From Chelativorans xinjiangensis (lineage in GTDB: Bacteria; Pseudomonadota; Alphaproteobacteria; Rhizobiales; Rhizobiaceae), in assembly GCF_009812055.1 (NCBI RefSeq), contig NZ_WQNH01000031.1:1-58017 (forward strand): a stretch of DNA of 58,017 bases, written 5' to 3'. Within the stretch, counting starts at the first letter, position 1; every line of letters starts with the position of its first letter. The notes under the pieces are model-generated. The model saw only the letters and a program-made list of their open reading frames with translations. It was not told where the DNA came from and did not search any database. The translations under genes and the position numbers were made by a program. Below are positions 28,754-37,071 of this stretch, in pieces.

Positions 28754-28857
28754 TAGAGCAATTCCAGGAAAAGTGGGAACCGGTTTTCTGTCCGGAATTG
28801 CGACAAAACAAAGAGTTAGACCAGTTCATCGATTCCGTGAAACGGTGAACTGGTCTA
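28754..28857. repeat. RIME-type rhizobial intergenic repeat, copy 2
   Basis: Begins TAGAGCAATTCCAGGAAAAG like copy 1, with GGGAACCGGTTTTCTGTCC and a closing dyad TAGACCAGTTCA / TGAACTGGTCTA. It is located between the LOG gene and the small protein gene, 20 bases before the latter's start. Confidence 0.88.
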
Positions 28858-28877
28858 TGCGGGGAAGGAGACCGGCC

Positions 28878-29072
28878 ATGGCCAGAAGCGTTCCCGACGA
28901 CGACATGATGGAGAACCAGCAGGCAAAAGATCTCGGCCACGCCACCAAATCGGCGGAGGACGCGAAGAGGCAGGCGGAACAGAGGGAGCGCGAGAGGCGG
29001 GAGGCGCTGGAGCGGGCGGCCTATCCCCCGGGAAAGCGGCAGCGGCGCATCATCACGCCACGACCGACGTAA
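28878..29072 (+). CDS. Small charged protein, unknown function
   Basis: A 64-residue hydrophilic protein, Glu/Arg/Ala-rich and probably helical (EDAKRQAEQRERERREALER), with a basic Pro-containing tail. GGGAAGGAG precedes the ATG at 28878 by 7 bases, a strong ribosome-binding site. Similar small proteins are annotated as hypothetical in rhizobia. Its last 20 bases overlap the convergent nucleotidase gene. Confidence 0.65.
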   Translation: MARSVPDDDMMENQQAKDLGHATKSAEDAKRQAEQRERERREALERAAYPPGKRQRRIITPRPT

Positions 29073-29751
29073 GGAAAGCCGTCAGATCGTCGGTCACGTA
29101 GTCGACGTCGTCCTCCTCCCCCAGATCCTGCTCCCAAATCTCCGAAAAGGTCGGCTCGAAATTCTTCGGCACGATGAGCACCGTCGTCATGCCCAGCCGC
29201 TTGGGCACCCGCAGGTTGCGCGCCAGGTCCTCGAACATGACGGCGTTGGCCCCGGCGATGGTGTGCAGGGCGACGAAGAGATCGTAGCTTTCGGCCGCCG
29301 GCTTGGGCGTCATGCCGGCGGCGACGATGTCGAAGATATCCTCGAAATGGTCGAGGATGCCGAGTTGGCGGGCGGCGCGCTCCGCATGGCTGCGGTTGCC
29401 GTTGGTGAAGATGAACTTGCGGCCCGGCAGCGCACGGATGGCGTGGCCAAGCGCCGGGTCGGGCTGGAGCCAGTTGTAATCGATGTCGTGCACCTTCTGC
29501 AGGAAGTCGTCCGGTTCGACATGATAGCGCTCCATCAGGCCTTTCAGCGTGGTGCCGTATTCCCGGTAGAGCTCCTTCTGCACCTTGCGGGCTTCCTCCC
29601 GCGGCAGGTGCAGGAGCTCCGACACATAGGCCGTCATCTTCACGTCGATCTGCGAGAAGAGGTTGCTGTGGTGCGGATAAAGCGTGTTGTCGAGATCGAA
29701 GACCCAGTCGGTGACGTGGGCGAATCGGGTGGGGTCGGGTTGGTTCGTCAT
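29053..29751 (-). CDS. Pyrimidine 5'-nucleotidase-like HAD hydrolase
   Basis: A 232-residue HAD hydrolase of the Sdt1/pyrimidine 5'-nucleotidase group. Motif I is WVFDLDNTLYPHHSNLF near residue 16, with two catalytic Asp and the subgroup-specific LYP. Motif II is FIFTNGNRSHAERA near residue 113; motif III Lys is in GMTPKPAAESYD; and motif IV is MFEDLARNLRVPKRLGM. It probably dephosphorylates pyrimidine nucleoside monophosphates. The neighbours give no further clue; in rhizobia it often lies beside dapD and argB, as here. Confidence 0.9.
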   Translation of the reverse strand: MTNQPDPTRFAHVTDWVFDLDNTLYPHHSNLFSQIDVKMTAYVSELLHLPREEARKVQKELYREYGTTLKGLMERYHVEPDDFLQKVHDIDYNWLQPDPALGHAIRALPGRKFIFTNGNRSHAERAARQLGILDHFEDIFDIVAAGMTPKPAAESYDLFVALHTIAGANAVMFEDLARNLRVPKRLGMTTVLIVPKNFEPTFSEIWEQDLGEEDDVDYVTDDLTAFLTSVVA

Positions 29752-29861
29752 GACCGCTTATCGCAGATTTTCCGACACTCTTTCAAACTTTAGCAACGCA
29801 GGAAAGGAAGGAGAGAAGCGCAATTTCTTGCACCGGAGCCTGGCGGCGGCTAGTGGTGCAA

Positions 29862-29890
29862 TCCTGACGGATGGCTCCCATCTGTCAGGA
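29862..29890. promoter_or_regulatory. 13-bp dyad upstream of the EamA gene
   Basis: TCCTGACGGATGG and CCATCTGTCAGGA pair over 13 positions (one G-T) around a 3-base loop, 65 bases before the EamA start. It could be an operator or a transcribed hairpin. No repeat elsewhere in the window matches it. Confidence 0.45.
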
Positions 29891-29955
29891 CAAATCGCCC
29901 CGCCAGACCAATAGCTTGTAGTCTTCGCCTCCCGCCCTCCTTCTTCGGACCCTCT

Positions 29956-30858
29956 ATGGAACTGTGGATCCCCATCACCATCGCCGCCGCCTTCCTTCAG
30001 AACCTGCGCTCGGCGGCGCAGAAGCACCTGAAGAGCGTGATGGGGACGACCGGCGCCACCTTCGTGCGCTTCGGTTTCGGCCTGCCGTTCGCCGTCCTCT
30101 TCGTGCTGGCGCTGCGCTATGGCGCCGGCTTTCCCTACGCTGTTCCCAACGGCCGGTTCATCGGCTGGGTGATGGTCGGCGGGCTGGGGCAGATCGCAGC
30201 CACCTTCCTGCTCATCCATCTGTTCTCCTTCCGCAATTTTGCGGTCGGCACCGCCTATTCGCGTACCGAGCCGGCGCAAGCGGCGGTCTTCGGCCTTGTC
30301 TTCCTGGGCGAGCTTGCCGGCCCTGCCACACTGATCGCCGTCGCAATTACAGTGATCGGCGTGATGCTCATCTCCGTCGCCCATGTGCCGATGAGCTGGC
30401 GCAATATCTTCGCCTCGCTCGTTAGCCGCAACGCGCTGATCGGGCTTGCCTCGGGCACGCTGTTCGGCGTGGCGGCGGTGGCCTACCGCGCCGCTTCGCT
30501 CTCGCTGGGCGGGCCGAACTTCATGATGCAGGCGGCGACCACGCTGCTCTTCACGATTTTTTTCCAGACCATCATCATGTTCGCCTGGATGCTCTGGCGT
30601 GACCCCAGCGAGATCGCGCGCATCGCGGTCGCCTGGAAGCCTTCGCTGTTCACCGGGCTCGTCGGCGCCTCGGCATCCTTCGGCTGGTTCGCGGCAATGA
30701 CCCTGCAGCAGGCGGCGGTGGTGAAGGCGCTGGCGCAGGTGGAGATGATCTTCACCTTCGCCTCCACCGTCTGGTTCTTCGGCGAAAAGATCAACCGCAC
30801 CGAGGTGGCCGGCTGCGCGCTGATCGTGGCGGGGATTCTGGTTCTGCTTCTGGCCTAG
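29956..30858 (+). CDS. EamA/DMT-family transporter
   Basis: A 300-residue inner-membrane protein with about ten hydrophobic segments forming two EamA halves. The first half includes FGFGLPFAVLFVLAL and AYSRTEPAQAAVFGLVFLGE; the second ends VEMIFTFASTVWFFGEKINR followed by a final helix VAGCALIVAGILVLLLA. The Glu/Lys pattern at the end of helix 9 is typical. The exported solute is unknown. It ends in a 4-base overlap with the convergent CMD gene. Confidence 0.88.
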   Translation: MELWIPITIAAAFLQNLRSAAQKHLKSVMGTTGATFVRFGFGLPFAVLFVLALRYGAGFPYAVPNGRFIGWVMVGGLGQIAATFLLIHLFSFRNFAVGTAYSRTEPAQAAVFGLVFLGELAGPATLIAVAITVIGVMLISVAHVPMSWRNIFASLVSRNALIGLASGTLFGVAAVAYRAASLSLGGPNFMMQAATTLLFTIFFQTIIMFAWMLWRDPSEIARIAVAWKPSLFTGLVGASASFGWFAAMTLQQAAVVKALAQVEMIFTFASTVWFFGEKINRTEVAGCALIVAGILVLLLA

Positions 30859-31283
30859 GCGTTTTTCCAGGCGGATACCTCACCCGATTTTGCGCGCTCA
30901 GCGAACAGTTCCAGCGCCGTGTTGATGCCGTTGATAGCGGCCGGCCATCCGCCATAGGCGGACATTTGCAGGATCACCTCGAGAATCTCCCGCTCGCTGG
31001 CGCCCGCGGCCAGGGTGTGCTCGATATTGACCTTAAGTTGCGGCGCCGTCTGCCCGCCGAGCGCGGTCAGCGCGGCCACGGTGGCGATCTGGCGCGTCTT
31101 CAGGTCGAGGCCGTCCCGGGCATACAGCCGGCCATAGGCCGATTCGATCAGCGTTTCGGCCAAGCCCGGCAGCGCGTCGTTGTAACGGGAGGCCAGTATT
31201 TCCTCCAGTTCGGGATTCAACTTTGCCGCAACAGTACGGCCCTTTTCGAGCGTGGTCGTTTCCATCGTTGCCTCATGTGCCAT
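30855..31283 (-). CDS. Carboxymuconolactone decarboxylase-family (AhpD-like) protein
   Basis: A 142-residue CMD-family protein. The conserved core runs through LDLKTRQIATVAALTALGGQ near residue 58 and VNIEHTLAAGASEREILEVI near residue 84. The CxxC thiols of AhpD are absent, so it is closer to the decarboxylase-like branch. It overlaps the MerR regulator by 11 bases and should share its promoter, suggesting a stress- or substrate-induced role. Confidence 0.88.
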   Translation of the reverse strand: MAHEATMETTTLEKGRTVAAKLNPELEEILASRYNDALPGLAETLIESAYGRLYARDGLDLKTRQIATVAALTALGGQTAPQLKVNIEHTLAAGASEREILEVILQMSAYGGWPAAINGINTALELFAERAKSGEVSAWKNA

Positions 31284-31674
31284 TGCTGTTCTTTCTGTGT
31301 CCGTCGATGTCCGCCAAGGGGCGCTTCTCGATTTCGCGGTAGTTGTCGATCTTGTAATCGAGCGTGTTCAAGCAGGCGGTGAGTTCGGCGATCTTTTCCC
31401 GCACGCGCTCCCGCTGGCACTCCAGCATCCGGCGACGCTCGGCGGAGGTCTTCACCCCCTCGCGGCGCAGCCGGGCGTAGGTCTCGATGTCAGCCAAGGG
31501 CATGCCGGTGGCCTTCAGCGCCTTGAGGAATTGAATCCAGTTCAGCACGGTCTCATCATAATCGCGGCGGTAGCCGTCGGCACGCCACGGTGGGTCGATC
31601 AGGCCGAGCTTCTCGTAATAGCGCAGCGTGTCGACGCTCAAGCCGCTGCGCATGGAAACCTCGCCTATCCGCAT
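31273..31674 (-). CDS. MerR-family transcriptional regulator
   Basis: A 133-residue MerR regulator. The winged helix-turn-helix starts MRIGEVSMRSGLSVDTLRYYEKLGLI with YRRDYDETVLNWIQFL, followed by a dimerisation coiled coil from about residue 80 to 118. No cysteines are placed as in metal sensors: one lies in the coiled coil (MLECQRERV) and one later (LTACLNTL). It therefore resembles the small-molecule or oxidative-stress branch. It leads an operon with the CMD-family gene and has a textbook MerR promoter. Confidence 0.92.
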   Translation of the reverse strand: MRIGEVSMRSGLSVDTLRYYEKLGLIDPPWRADGYRRDYDETVLNWIQFLKALKATGMPLADIETYARLRREGVKTSAERRRMLECQRERVREKIAELTACLNTLDYKIDNYREIEKRPLADIDGHRKNSNGT

Positions 31675-31706
31675 GGACTCGTCTCCCGTCGATCATCCGC
31701 CCAACA

Positions 31707-31737
31707 GGCATACGACTTGGAGTCCACTCCAGGTCAA
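31707..31737 (-). promoter_or_regulatory. MerR-type promoter with 19-bp spacer and dyad
   Basis: On the minus strand, TTGACC and TATGCC are separated by exactly 19 bases, the long spacer that defines MerR-controlled promoters. A near-perfect dyad ACCTGGAGT-GG-ACTCCAAGT occupies the -35/spacer region. The MerR gene starts 33 bases downstream, so the regulator would control itself and the CMD gene. Confidence 0.82.
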
Positions 31738-31768
31738 GAACACAAATGACGAATTTGGCGGAGCGCCG

Positions 31769-32662
31769 CTACGGCACGATCAGCGTCCCCGCGCCATGCT
31801 CGGTGAAGAGCTCCAGGAGCACGGCGTGCGCCGTCTTGCCGTTGAGGATGACGACGCCTTCCACGCCGCGCTCGATCGCCTGGATACAGGTCTCGACCTT
31901 GGGGATCATGCCGCCGGAGATCGTGCCGTCCTTGATGAGGGCGCGGGCCTCGGCCACCGTCAGTTCGTCGATGAGCTTCATGTTCTTGTCGAGCACGCCC
32001 GGAACGTCCGTCAGGAAGAGCAGGCGGCTGGCCTTTACCGCGCCGGCGATGGCGCCGGCGAAGGTGTCGGCGTTGATGTTGTAGGTGTGCCCGTCGCGGC
32101 CAGGCGCCACCGGGGCGATGACGGGGATCATCTCGGAGCGGGCGAGGAGGTCGAGAAGTGTGCGGTCGACCTCCACCGGCTCGCCGACGAAGCCGAGATC
32201 GAGCACGCGCTCGATGTTGGAGTCCGGATCGGTGACGGTCTTGTGCGCCTTTTCGGCGAACACCATGTTGCCGTCCTTGCCGCACAGGCCGATGGCCCAT
32301 TCGCCCTCGGCGTTGATCAGCGCCACGATCTCCTTGTTGATGGAGCCGGCCAGCACCATCTCGACGATCTCGACCGTCTTGCGGTCGGTCACGCGCAGGC
32401 CGCCCTCGAATTTCGATTCGATGCCCATCTTCTTCAGCATCGCGGCGATCTGCGGCCCGCCGCCGTGGACGACGATAGGGTTGACGCCGGACTGTTTCAG
32501 AAGCGCCACGTCGCGGGCGAAAGCCTGGCCGAGCTCGGCATCGCCCATGGCGTGGCCGCCGTATTTCACGACCACCGTCTTGTTCTCGTAGCGCTGCATA
32601 TAAGGGAGTGCAGCGGAAAGCAGGCGCGCTTGCGCTTCGGCGGTCTCGGCGATGTCCGTCAT
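31769..32662 (-). CDS. argB: Acetylglutamate kinase
   Basis: Phosphorylates N-acetylglutamate in arginine synthesis. The 297-residue amino-acid-kinase protein has [12 protein letters not shown] near residue 30, [18 protein letters not shown] near residue 65, [11 protein letters not shown] near residue 195 and [11 protein letters not shown] near residue 240. The N-terminal extension resembles the arginine-sensitive type. The ATG at 32662 gives [20 protein letters not shown]. In rhizobia argB commonly follows engB; here msrB on the other strand separates them. Confidence 0.96.
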   Translation of the reverse strand: MTDIAETAEAQARLLSAALPYMQRYENKTVVVKYGGHAMGDAELGQAFARDVALLKQSGVNPIVVHGGGPQIAAMLKKMGIESKFEGGLRVTDRKTVEIVEMVLAGSINKEIVALINAEGEWAIGLCGKDGNMVFAEKAHKTVTDPDSNIERVLDLGFVGEPVEVDRTLLDLLARSEMIPVIAPVAPGRDGHTYNINADTFAGAIAGAVKASRLLFLTDVPGVLDKNMKLIDELTVAEARALIKDGTISGGMIPKVETCIQAIERGVEGVVILNGKTAHAVLLELFTEHGAGTLIVP

Positions 32663-32803
32663 GTCAGAGCCCTTCCATCGATCGTGCGTCTCATATCGCA
32701 TTCGCGGGGGTGGGCAAATGCCCGAAGGCCCATATTCCTTCACGGCCCGTTGATTTGCCGGTGACAGGGAGCGTGCCTATTGTCTGCCAAAACGGAGATC
32801 GAG

Positions 32804-33310
32804 ATGATGAAACGCCGCAACTTTCTCTATGTCGGCGCCGGCGCCATCGCCGCCCTTGGCGGCGGTGCTTTCATCCTGCGCGACAGGCCGGGCGCCAGCG
32901 CCTCCGCGAAGACGTTCGAGATCGCCAGGAGCGATGAGGAGTGGCGGGCGATCCTTTCGCCGCAGCAATATGCCGTCCTGCGCGAAGAGGCGACGGAGCG
33001 CGCCTTCACCAGCCCGCTGAACGAGGAAAAGCGCGCCGGGCTCTTCCACTGCGCGGGCTGTGACCTGCCGCTTTATTCGTCCGAGGCGAAATATGATTCG
33101 GGCACCGGCTGGCCGAGCTTCTGGGAAGCGCTGCCGGGCGCCATCGGCACGAAGGAAGACAACACCTTCTTCATGACCCGCACCGAATGCCACTGCAGCC
33201 GCTGCGGAGGCCATCTCGGCCATATCTTCGACGACGGCCCGCCGCCGACAGGAAAACGCCACTGCATCAACGGCGTGGCGCTGACCTTCCGGCCGAACGA
33301 GGCCGCGTAA
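32804..33310 (+). CDS. msrB: Peptide-methionine (R)-S-oxide reductase, exported
   Basis: Reduces methionine-R-sulfoxide in proteins. The 168-residue product starts MMKRRNFLYVGAGAIAALGG, a twin-arginine-like or Sec signal segment, so it is probably periplasmic. The zinc site is CAGC near residue 76 and CSRC near residue 123. The catalytic cysteine is in RHCINGVALTF near the C-terminus. The ATG at 32804 has GGAG 6 bases upstream. It is divergent from argB and convergent with engB, from which it is 3 bases apart. Confidence 0.93.
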   Translation: MMKRRNFLYVGAGAIAALGGGAFILRDRPGASASAKTFEIARSDEEWRAILSPQQYAVLREEATERAFTSPLNEEKRAGLFHCAGCDLPLYSSEAKYDSGTGWPSFWEALPGAIGTKEDNTFFMTRTECHCSRCGGHLGHIFDDGPPPTGKRHCINGVALTFRPNEAA

Positions 33311-33313
33311 GGC

Positions 33314-33988
33314 TCAGAGACCCGCGATGGCGCGGACGATCGCCGCCCGCAACTCGTCCATGCCCGCCCCTTTCTCCGAAGAGGTGGCAACGATTTCGGG
33401 GAAGGCGGCCGGGCGCTTTGCCATTTTCTCCCGCGTCTCCTCCATCAGCTTTGCCACGGCGGGCGGTTTGATCTTGTCAGCCTTGGTCAGCACCACCTGG
33501 TAGGAGACGGCGGCCGTGTCGAGCAGGTCCATCACCTCCTCGTCGATCTTCTTCACGCCGTGGCGGGCGTCGATCAGGAGATAGACGCGCTTCAGCGTCA
33601 CGCGGCCGCGCAGATACTCGAAGACGAGCCTCGTCCAGGCATCGACCTGCGTCTTCGGCGCCTTGGCGAAGCCGTAGCCCGGCATGTCGACCAGCGCCAT
33701 GGGCGGCAGGTCTCCGGCTTCTCCGCTGTAACCTTCGGGCACAAAGTAATTGAGCTCCTGCGTGCGGCCGGGCGTGTTGGAGGTGCGGGCAAGACCCTTC
33801 CGGCCGACCAGAGCGTTTATGAGCGAGGACTTTCCCACGTTGGAACGGCCGGCGAAGGCGACCTCCGGCGGCCCCTCGGGCGGCAGGAACTTCATCGCCG
33901 GCACACCGCGGATGAAGACCCACGGCCGCGCGAAGAGCTTGTCCCTACCGCCGTCCTTCGCCGGGCGGGCCACGGCTGCGCGGCTCAC
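33314..33988 (-). CDS. engB: Ribosome-biogenesis GTPase EngB/YsxC
   Basis: A GTPase needed for large-subunit assembly. The 224-residue protein has the P-loop [14 protein letters not shown] near residue 45, G2 [13 protein letters not shown]3 [10 protein letters not shown] near residue 95 and G4 LTKADKIK near residue 155. No ATG fits; the GTG at 33988 forms a GTGA overlap with the upstream acetyltransferase and has GGAGG 7 bases before it. An in-frame ATG at 34069 would run through the preceding gene. Confidence 0.94.
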   Translation of the reverse strand: MSRAAVARPAKDGGRDKLFARPWVFIRGVPAMKFLPPEGPPEVAFAGRSNVGKSSLINALVGRKGLARTSNTPGRTQELNYFVPEGYSGEAGDLPPMALVDMPGYGFAKAPKTQVDAWTRLVFEYLRGRVTLKRVYLLIDARHGVKKIDEEVMDLLDTAAVSYQVVLTKADKIKPPAVAKLMEETREKMAKRPAAFPEIVATSSEKGAGMDELRAAIVRAIAGL

Positions 33989-34623
33989 GCCGCCGCCTCC
34001 AGCTTCGCCAGATTGTTGCTGCGGATGGCGTTGAGATTGCGGGTGATCTTGTCGGCCGGCCAGTTCCACCAGGCGATGTCGAGCAGGCGGCGTACAGTCA
34101 ATTCATCGAAGCGCATCTTCACCACCTGAGCCGCGTTGCCGGCTGCCACCGCGTAGGGCGGCACGTCATGGGTTACGACCGAACGCCCGGCGATGATAGC
34201 ACCGTCGCCGATCTTCACACCGGGCATGATGACGGCCTCCATGCCGATCCACACATCGTTGCCGACCACCGTATCGCCGCGCACCTCGCGGCGCCAGCTC
34301 TCGATATCGAAGCCTTCCTCCCAACCCTGGCCGAAGATGTTGAAGGGGTAGGTCGAAAAACCCGACAGCACGTGGTTTGCACCGTTCATGATGAAGCGGG
34401 CGCCCTCGGCGATGGCGCAGAAGCGGCCGATGATGAGCTTGTCGCCGATGAATTCATAGTGGTGCAGCACGCATTTCTCGGCGAAGAGGTCCGGCCCGTC
34501 GGGGTCGTCGTAGTACGTGTATTCGCCGATCTCGATGTTGGGCTTGTCGACGAGAGGTTTGAGGAAACCGACGCGCGGGTGCAGGAAAATCGGGTGTTTG
34601 ATCTCGGGCTTGGGTCCGTGCAT
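33985..34623 (-). CDS. Hexapeptide-repeat O-acetyltransferase (Vat/CatB-like)
   Basis: A 212-residue left-handed beta-helix acetyltransferase resembling xenobiotic acetyltransferases. [20 protein letters not shown] near residue 67 contains the catalytic His region, followed by [20 protein letters not shown] and [20 protein letters not shown]. Family members acetylate streptogramin or chloramphenicol, but housekeeping relatives are common in soil bacteria, so resistance is not shown. The ATG at 34623 has GGAG 6 bases upstream; a TTG at 34647 is less likely. Coupled to engB by GTGA. Confidence 0.88.
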   Translation of the reverse strand: MHGPKPEIKHPIFLHPRVGFLKPLVDKPNIEIGEYTYYDDPDGPDLFAEKCVLHHYEFIGDKLIIGRFCAIAEGARFIMNGANHVLSGFSTYPFNIFGQGWEEGFDIESWRREVRGDTVVGNDVWIGMEAVIMPGVKIGDGAIIAGRSVVTHDVPPYAVAAGNAAQVVKMRFDELTVRRLLDIAWWNWPADKITRNLNAIRSNNLAKLEAAA

Positions 34624-34742
34624 GAGGGTCTCCACGATCGGTGACAAACGGAACGACTGTCGCGGGCGGCCTCCTCAACAGAACAGTTTCTATATACCGC
34701 ACGGACCGCGGCGGACAAAGTGTCCGCCGCGATATCCCCCGG

Positions 34743-35231
34743 TCAGGCCTTGAGGCTCAAGGCGGCGATGAAGCAGGCGAGCGCAGCCAGGGAAGCGGCC
34801 GTGCGCACGTGGTTCCACGCGGTCCAGCGGGCGAGATATTGCCGCCAGTAGTCGGCGCCGGCTCCGCTCGCCGGATCGAGGGACGCCAGCGTATCGTTCA
34901 TCGGCACGTTGAAGACGACGGTGACGAGAAACGTGCCGACGACATAGAGGACGGCGCCGGCGAGCATGAAGGCCGAGCTTGCGCCGTTCCAGCCGGCGAC
35001 AGCGAGGACGCCGAGCACCAGCCCGAGCAGCGGCGTGCCGAAGAAGACCACGAAGAACAACGGGTTCTGTATGGTCACGTTGATTTCCTGCATGGCGCGG
35101 ATGCCGGCGTCCGCCGGAATCCGACCAAGCGCCTGCATGGCGAAAGTGGAGAAGGTGAAGAAGAGGCCGGCCATGAGGCCGGCGCCGATGGCGGCGAAAA
35201 AGGTGAGGATGAAGGCGATGCGTTCGGACAT
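34743..35231 (-). CDS. DUF1772 (anthrone oxygenase-like) membrane protein
   Basis: A 162-residue protein with four hydrophobic helices, starting MSERIAFILTFFAAIGAGLM and containing FTFSTFAMQALGRI, then IQNPLFFVVFFGTPLLGL and VPMNDTLASLDP. The pattern and the WTAWNHVRT near the end match DUF1772. Relatives include anthrone oxygenases, but the function here is not known. Located 32 bases after the NmrA-like gene with AGAGGAACC before its ATG, so it is the second gene of a TetR-controlled unit. Confidence 0.85.
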   Translation of the reverse strand: MSERIAFILTFFAAIGAGLMAGLFFTFSTFAMQALGRIPADAGIRAMQEINVTIQNPLFFVVFFGTPLLGLVLGVLAVAGWNGASSAFMLAGAVLYVVGTFLVTVVFNVPMNDTLASLDPASGAGADYWRQYLARWTAWNHVRTAASLAALACFIAALSLKA

Positions 35232-35263
35232 GATGGCGGTTCCTCTCTTGCAGGCTCCAGCGA

Positions 35264-36121
35264 CTATGAAGCGGCAGGCGCCTGCGCGTCCCACACGCCG
35301 CTTGCCGCCGTGCGCCGCACATAATCGGCGAAGTCGCGCGGCGCGCGGCCGAGCGCCCGCTGGACGCCGTCGGCCAGACGTTCGTTGCGCCCGTCTAGCA
35401 CCTGGGTGAAGAGTTCGATCATCAGATCGATGAAGGGCTGAGGCACCTGCTGTTCGTGCAGGGCGGCGACGAACTTGTCGATGGCGACGCGCCTGAAGCG
35501 GATGTCGCGCCCGGTGGCAGTGGCGATCTCGCCGACGGCTTCGGCGAAGGTCAGAAGGCGCGGGCCGGTCAATTCGTAGAGCGTGCCGATGTGGCCGGGC
35601 TCGGTGAAGCAGGCAAAGGCGATGTCGGCGATATCGTCGGCATCGATGAAGGGCTCCCCGACGTCGCCCACCGGCAAGGCCAGTTCCCCTTCCAGAATGC
35701 CGTCGATCATGTAGTTCTCGCTGAAATTCTGCGCGAACCAGGCGGCGCGCAGCACCGTCCAGTCGGCGCCCGTGGCCTCGAAAAGCTTCTCGGCCTTCTC
35801 GGCGCCCTCCTCGCCGCGCCCGGACAGGAGCACGAGGCGCCTCACCCCCTTCTCCAGCGCCCTAAGGGCGAAGGCTTCGACGGTTTCGGCCGCCCCCGGC
35901 AGTGCGAGGTCCGGATAGTAGGAAAGATAGGCCGCGCTCACACCGTCGAGTGCGCCGTCCCAGGTCGTCCGGTCTTCCCAGTCAAAAGGAATGTCGGCGC
36001 TGCGCGAGCCGATGCGCACGGGCACGCCGTGGCTCGTCAGGCGCTCGGCAAGGCGACGTCCGGTCTTTCCGGTGCCGCCGGTGATGAGAATGGTGTCTGC
36101 GCTGGTTCGGTCGTTGGACAT
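35264..36121 (-). CDS. NmrA-like NAD(P)-binding oxidoreductase
   Basis: A 285-residue atypical short-chain dehydrogenase. The Rossmann motif ILITGGTGKTGRRLAERL is at residues 11-28. Other regions are VRRLVLLSGRGEEGAEKAEK near residue 92 and FIDADDIADIAFACFTEPGH near residue 160. These resemble NmrA/QOR2-type proteins that sense or reduce with NADPH. AAGGAGAGGAG precedes the ATG at 36121. It is divergent from a TetR regulator, with palindromes between, and followed by DUF1772. Confidence 0.9.
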   Translation of the reverse strand: MSNDRTSADTILITGGTGKTGRRLAERLTSHGVPVRIGSRSADIPFDWEDRTTWDGALDGVSAAYLSYYPDLALPGAAETVEAFALRALEKGVRRLVLLSGRGEEGAEKAEKLFEATGADWTVLRAAWFAQNFSENYMIDGILEGELALPVGDVGEPFIDADDIADIAFACFTEPGHIGTLYELTGPRLLTFAEAVGEIATATGRDIRFRRVAIDKFVAALHEQQVPQPFIDLMIELFTQVLDGRNERLADGVQRALGRAPRDFADYVRRTAASGVWDAQAPAAS

Positions 36122-36146
36122 TTCCGTACTCCTCTCCTTGTTAAAT

Positions 36147-36190
36147 ATGTGAGCAACTCTCACATTTGCTAATGTGATAAATCCTCATAT
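36147..36190. promoter_or_regulatory. TetR-type operators between divergent genes
   Basis: A perfect dyad ATGTGAG-CAACT-CTCACAT lies at 36147-36165, and a weaker half-matching copy (ATGTGA then TCATAT) at 36172-36190. Both lie in the AT-rich 103-base space between the NmrA-like and TetR-family genes. They are placed to repress both directions. Confidence 0.7.
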
Positions 36191-36224
36191 TATGAATGTC
36201 AACAACGAATCATGAGGGCGCGAG

Positions 36225-36866
36225 ATGGAGACTGAACCGATGACCGGCGGAGCAGCGGCCGCAAAGGCCGGGCGCAGCCCGAGCCAGAAGCGCAGCCGCG
36301 AGCGCGTCGAGCGCATATTGGCGGTGGCAGCGGGTCTGATCGAGGAAGCCGGCAGCGACGCCATGAAGATGAGCGAGGTGGCGGGGCGCGCCGGCATATC
36401 CATCGGCTCGCTCTACCAGTACTTTCCGGACAAGGCGGCGATCGTCCGCACGCTGGCGGAGCGCTACAACGAGGGGAACCGGCACTGCATTGCCGAGGCA
36501 CTCGAAGGGGTGCGCACGGTCGACAACCTGCTCGGCGCCTTCAGTAGCCTGATCGATACGTACTACGCGCTTTTCCTCGCCGAGCCCGTCATGCGCGACA
36601 TCTGGTCGGGCATCCAGGCCGACAAGGCCTTGAGCGACATGGAGCTGCGCGAGGCGCGGGTGATCGGCGCGATGCTGGCGGCGGCGATGCTGCGCGCGAG
36701 GCCGGACAAGCGTGCAAAAGACGTGGAGGTGAGCGCTTTCCTTATCATGCACCTGGGAGAAGCCGCCATGCGGCTTGCCATTACGCTCGACAGAGAGGAA
36801 GGGCAGGCCGTGGTGGAGGCATATAAGGCGATGGCGCTGCGCGAGATCGCCGAGGCGCTCGGCTAA
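36225..36866 (+). CDS. TetR-family transcriptional regulator
   Basis: A 213-residue repressor. The N-terminal helix-turn-helix spans about residues 22-70, with RILAVAAGLIEEAGSDAMKM and VAGRAGISIGSLYQYFPDKA. The rest is a helical ligand-binding domain. Divergent from the NmrA-like/DUF1772 pair and probably its repressor. The inducing ligand is unknown. A pair of hairpins follows the stop. Confidence 0.93.
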   Translation: METEPMTGGAAAAKAGRSPSQKRSRERVERILAVAAGLIEEAGSDAMKMSEVAGRAGISIGSLYQYFPDKAAIVRTLAERYNEGNRHCIAEALEGVRTVDNLLGAFSSLIDTYYALFLAEPVMRDIWSGIQADKALSDMELREARVIGAMLAAAMLRARPDKRAKDVEVSAFLIMHLGEAAMRLAITLDREEGQAVVEAYKAMALREIAEALG

Positions 36867-36910
36867 AGTCGAAAGAGTTTAGACGGGAATAGGGACGCCC
36901 CGGCATCCCG

Positions 36911-37035
36911 CCCTCGTGGTTCGACAAGCTCACCATGAGGGCTGTGTTGTGCCCACTCGCCTACGTTGAAACTCACAGCGACGTCGGCTTGCCTTCACCC
37001 TCACCCTGAGCTTGTCGAAGGGCGAGGGTGAAGGC
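36911..37035. repeat. Two intergenic hairpins with TCGACAAGCT/AGCTTGTCGA motifs
   Basis: The first hairpin (36911-36941) pairs CCCTCGTGGT with ACCATGAGGG. The second (36991-37035) pairs GCCTTCACCCTC with GAGGGTGAAGGC over 12 bases. Both loops contain TTCGACAAGCT or its complement, a motif also found in the family B repeat at 21529-21918. They lie between the stops of the TetR gene and yidC and may act as a two-way terminator. Confidence 0.65.
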
Positions 37036-37071
37036 ACGCACGCCATTTCCGCGCGACAACCCGCCGGCGCG

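Noticed and set aside
33989..34069. Longer engB start at the in-frame ATG at 34069
   Set aside because: It would read through the end of the acetyltransferase gene in another frame; the GTG at 33988 has GGAGG and a GTGA overlap.
33985..34623. Antibiotic-resistance call for the Vat/CatB-like acetyltransferase
   Set aside because: The hexapeptide fold is recognised, but housekeeping relatives are common and no resistance-specific context is present.
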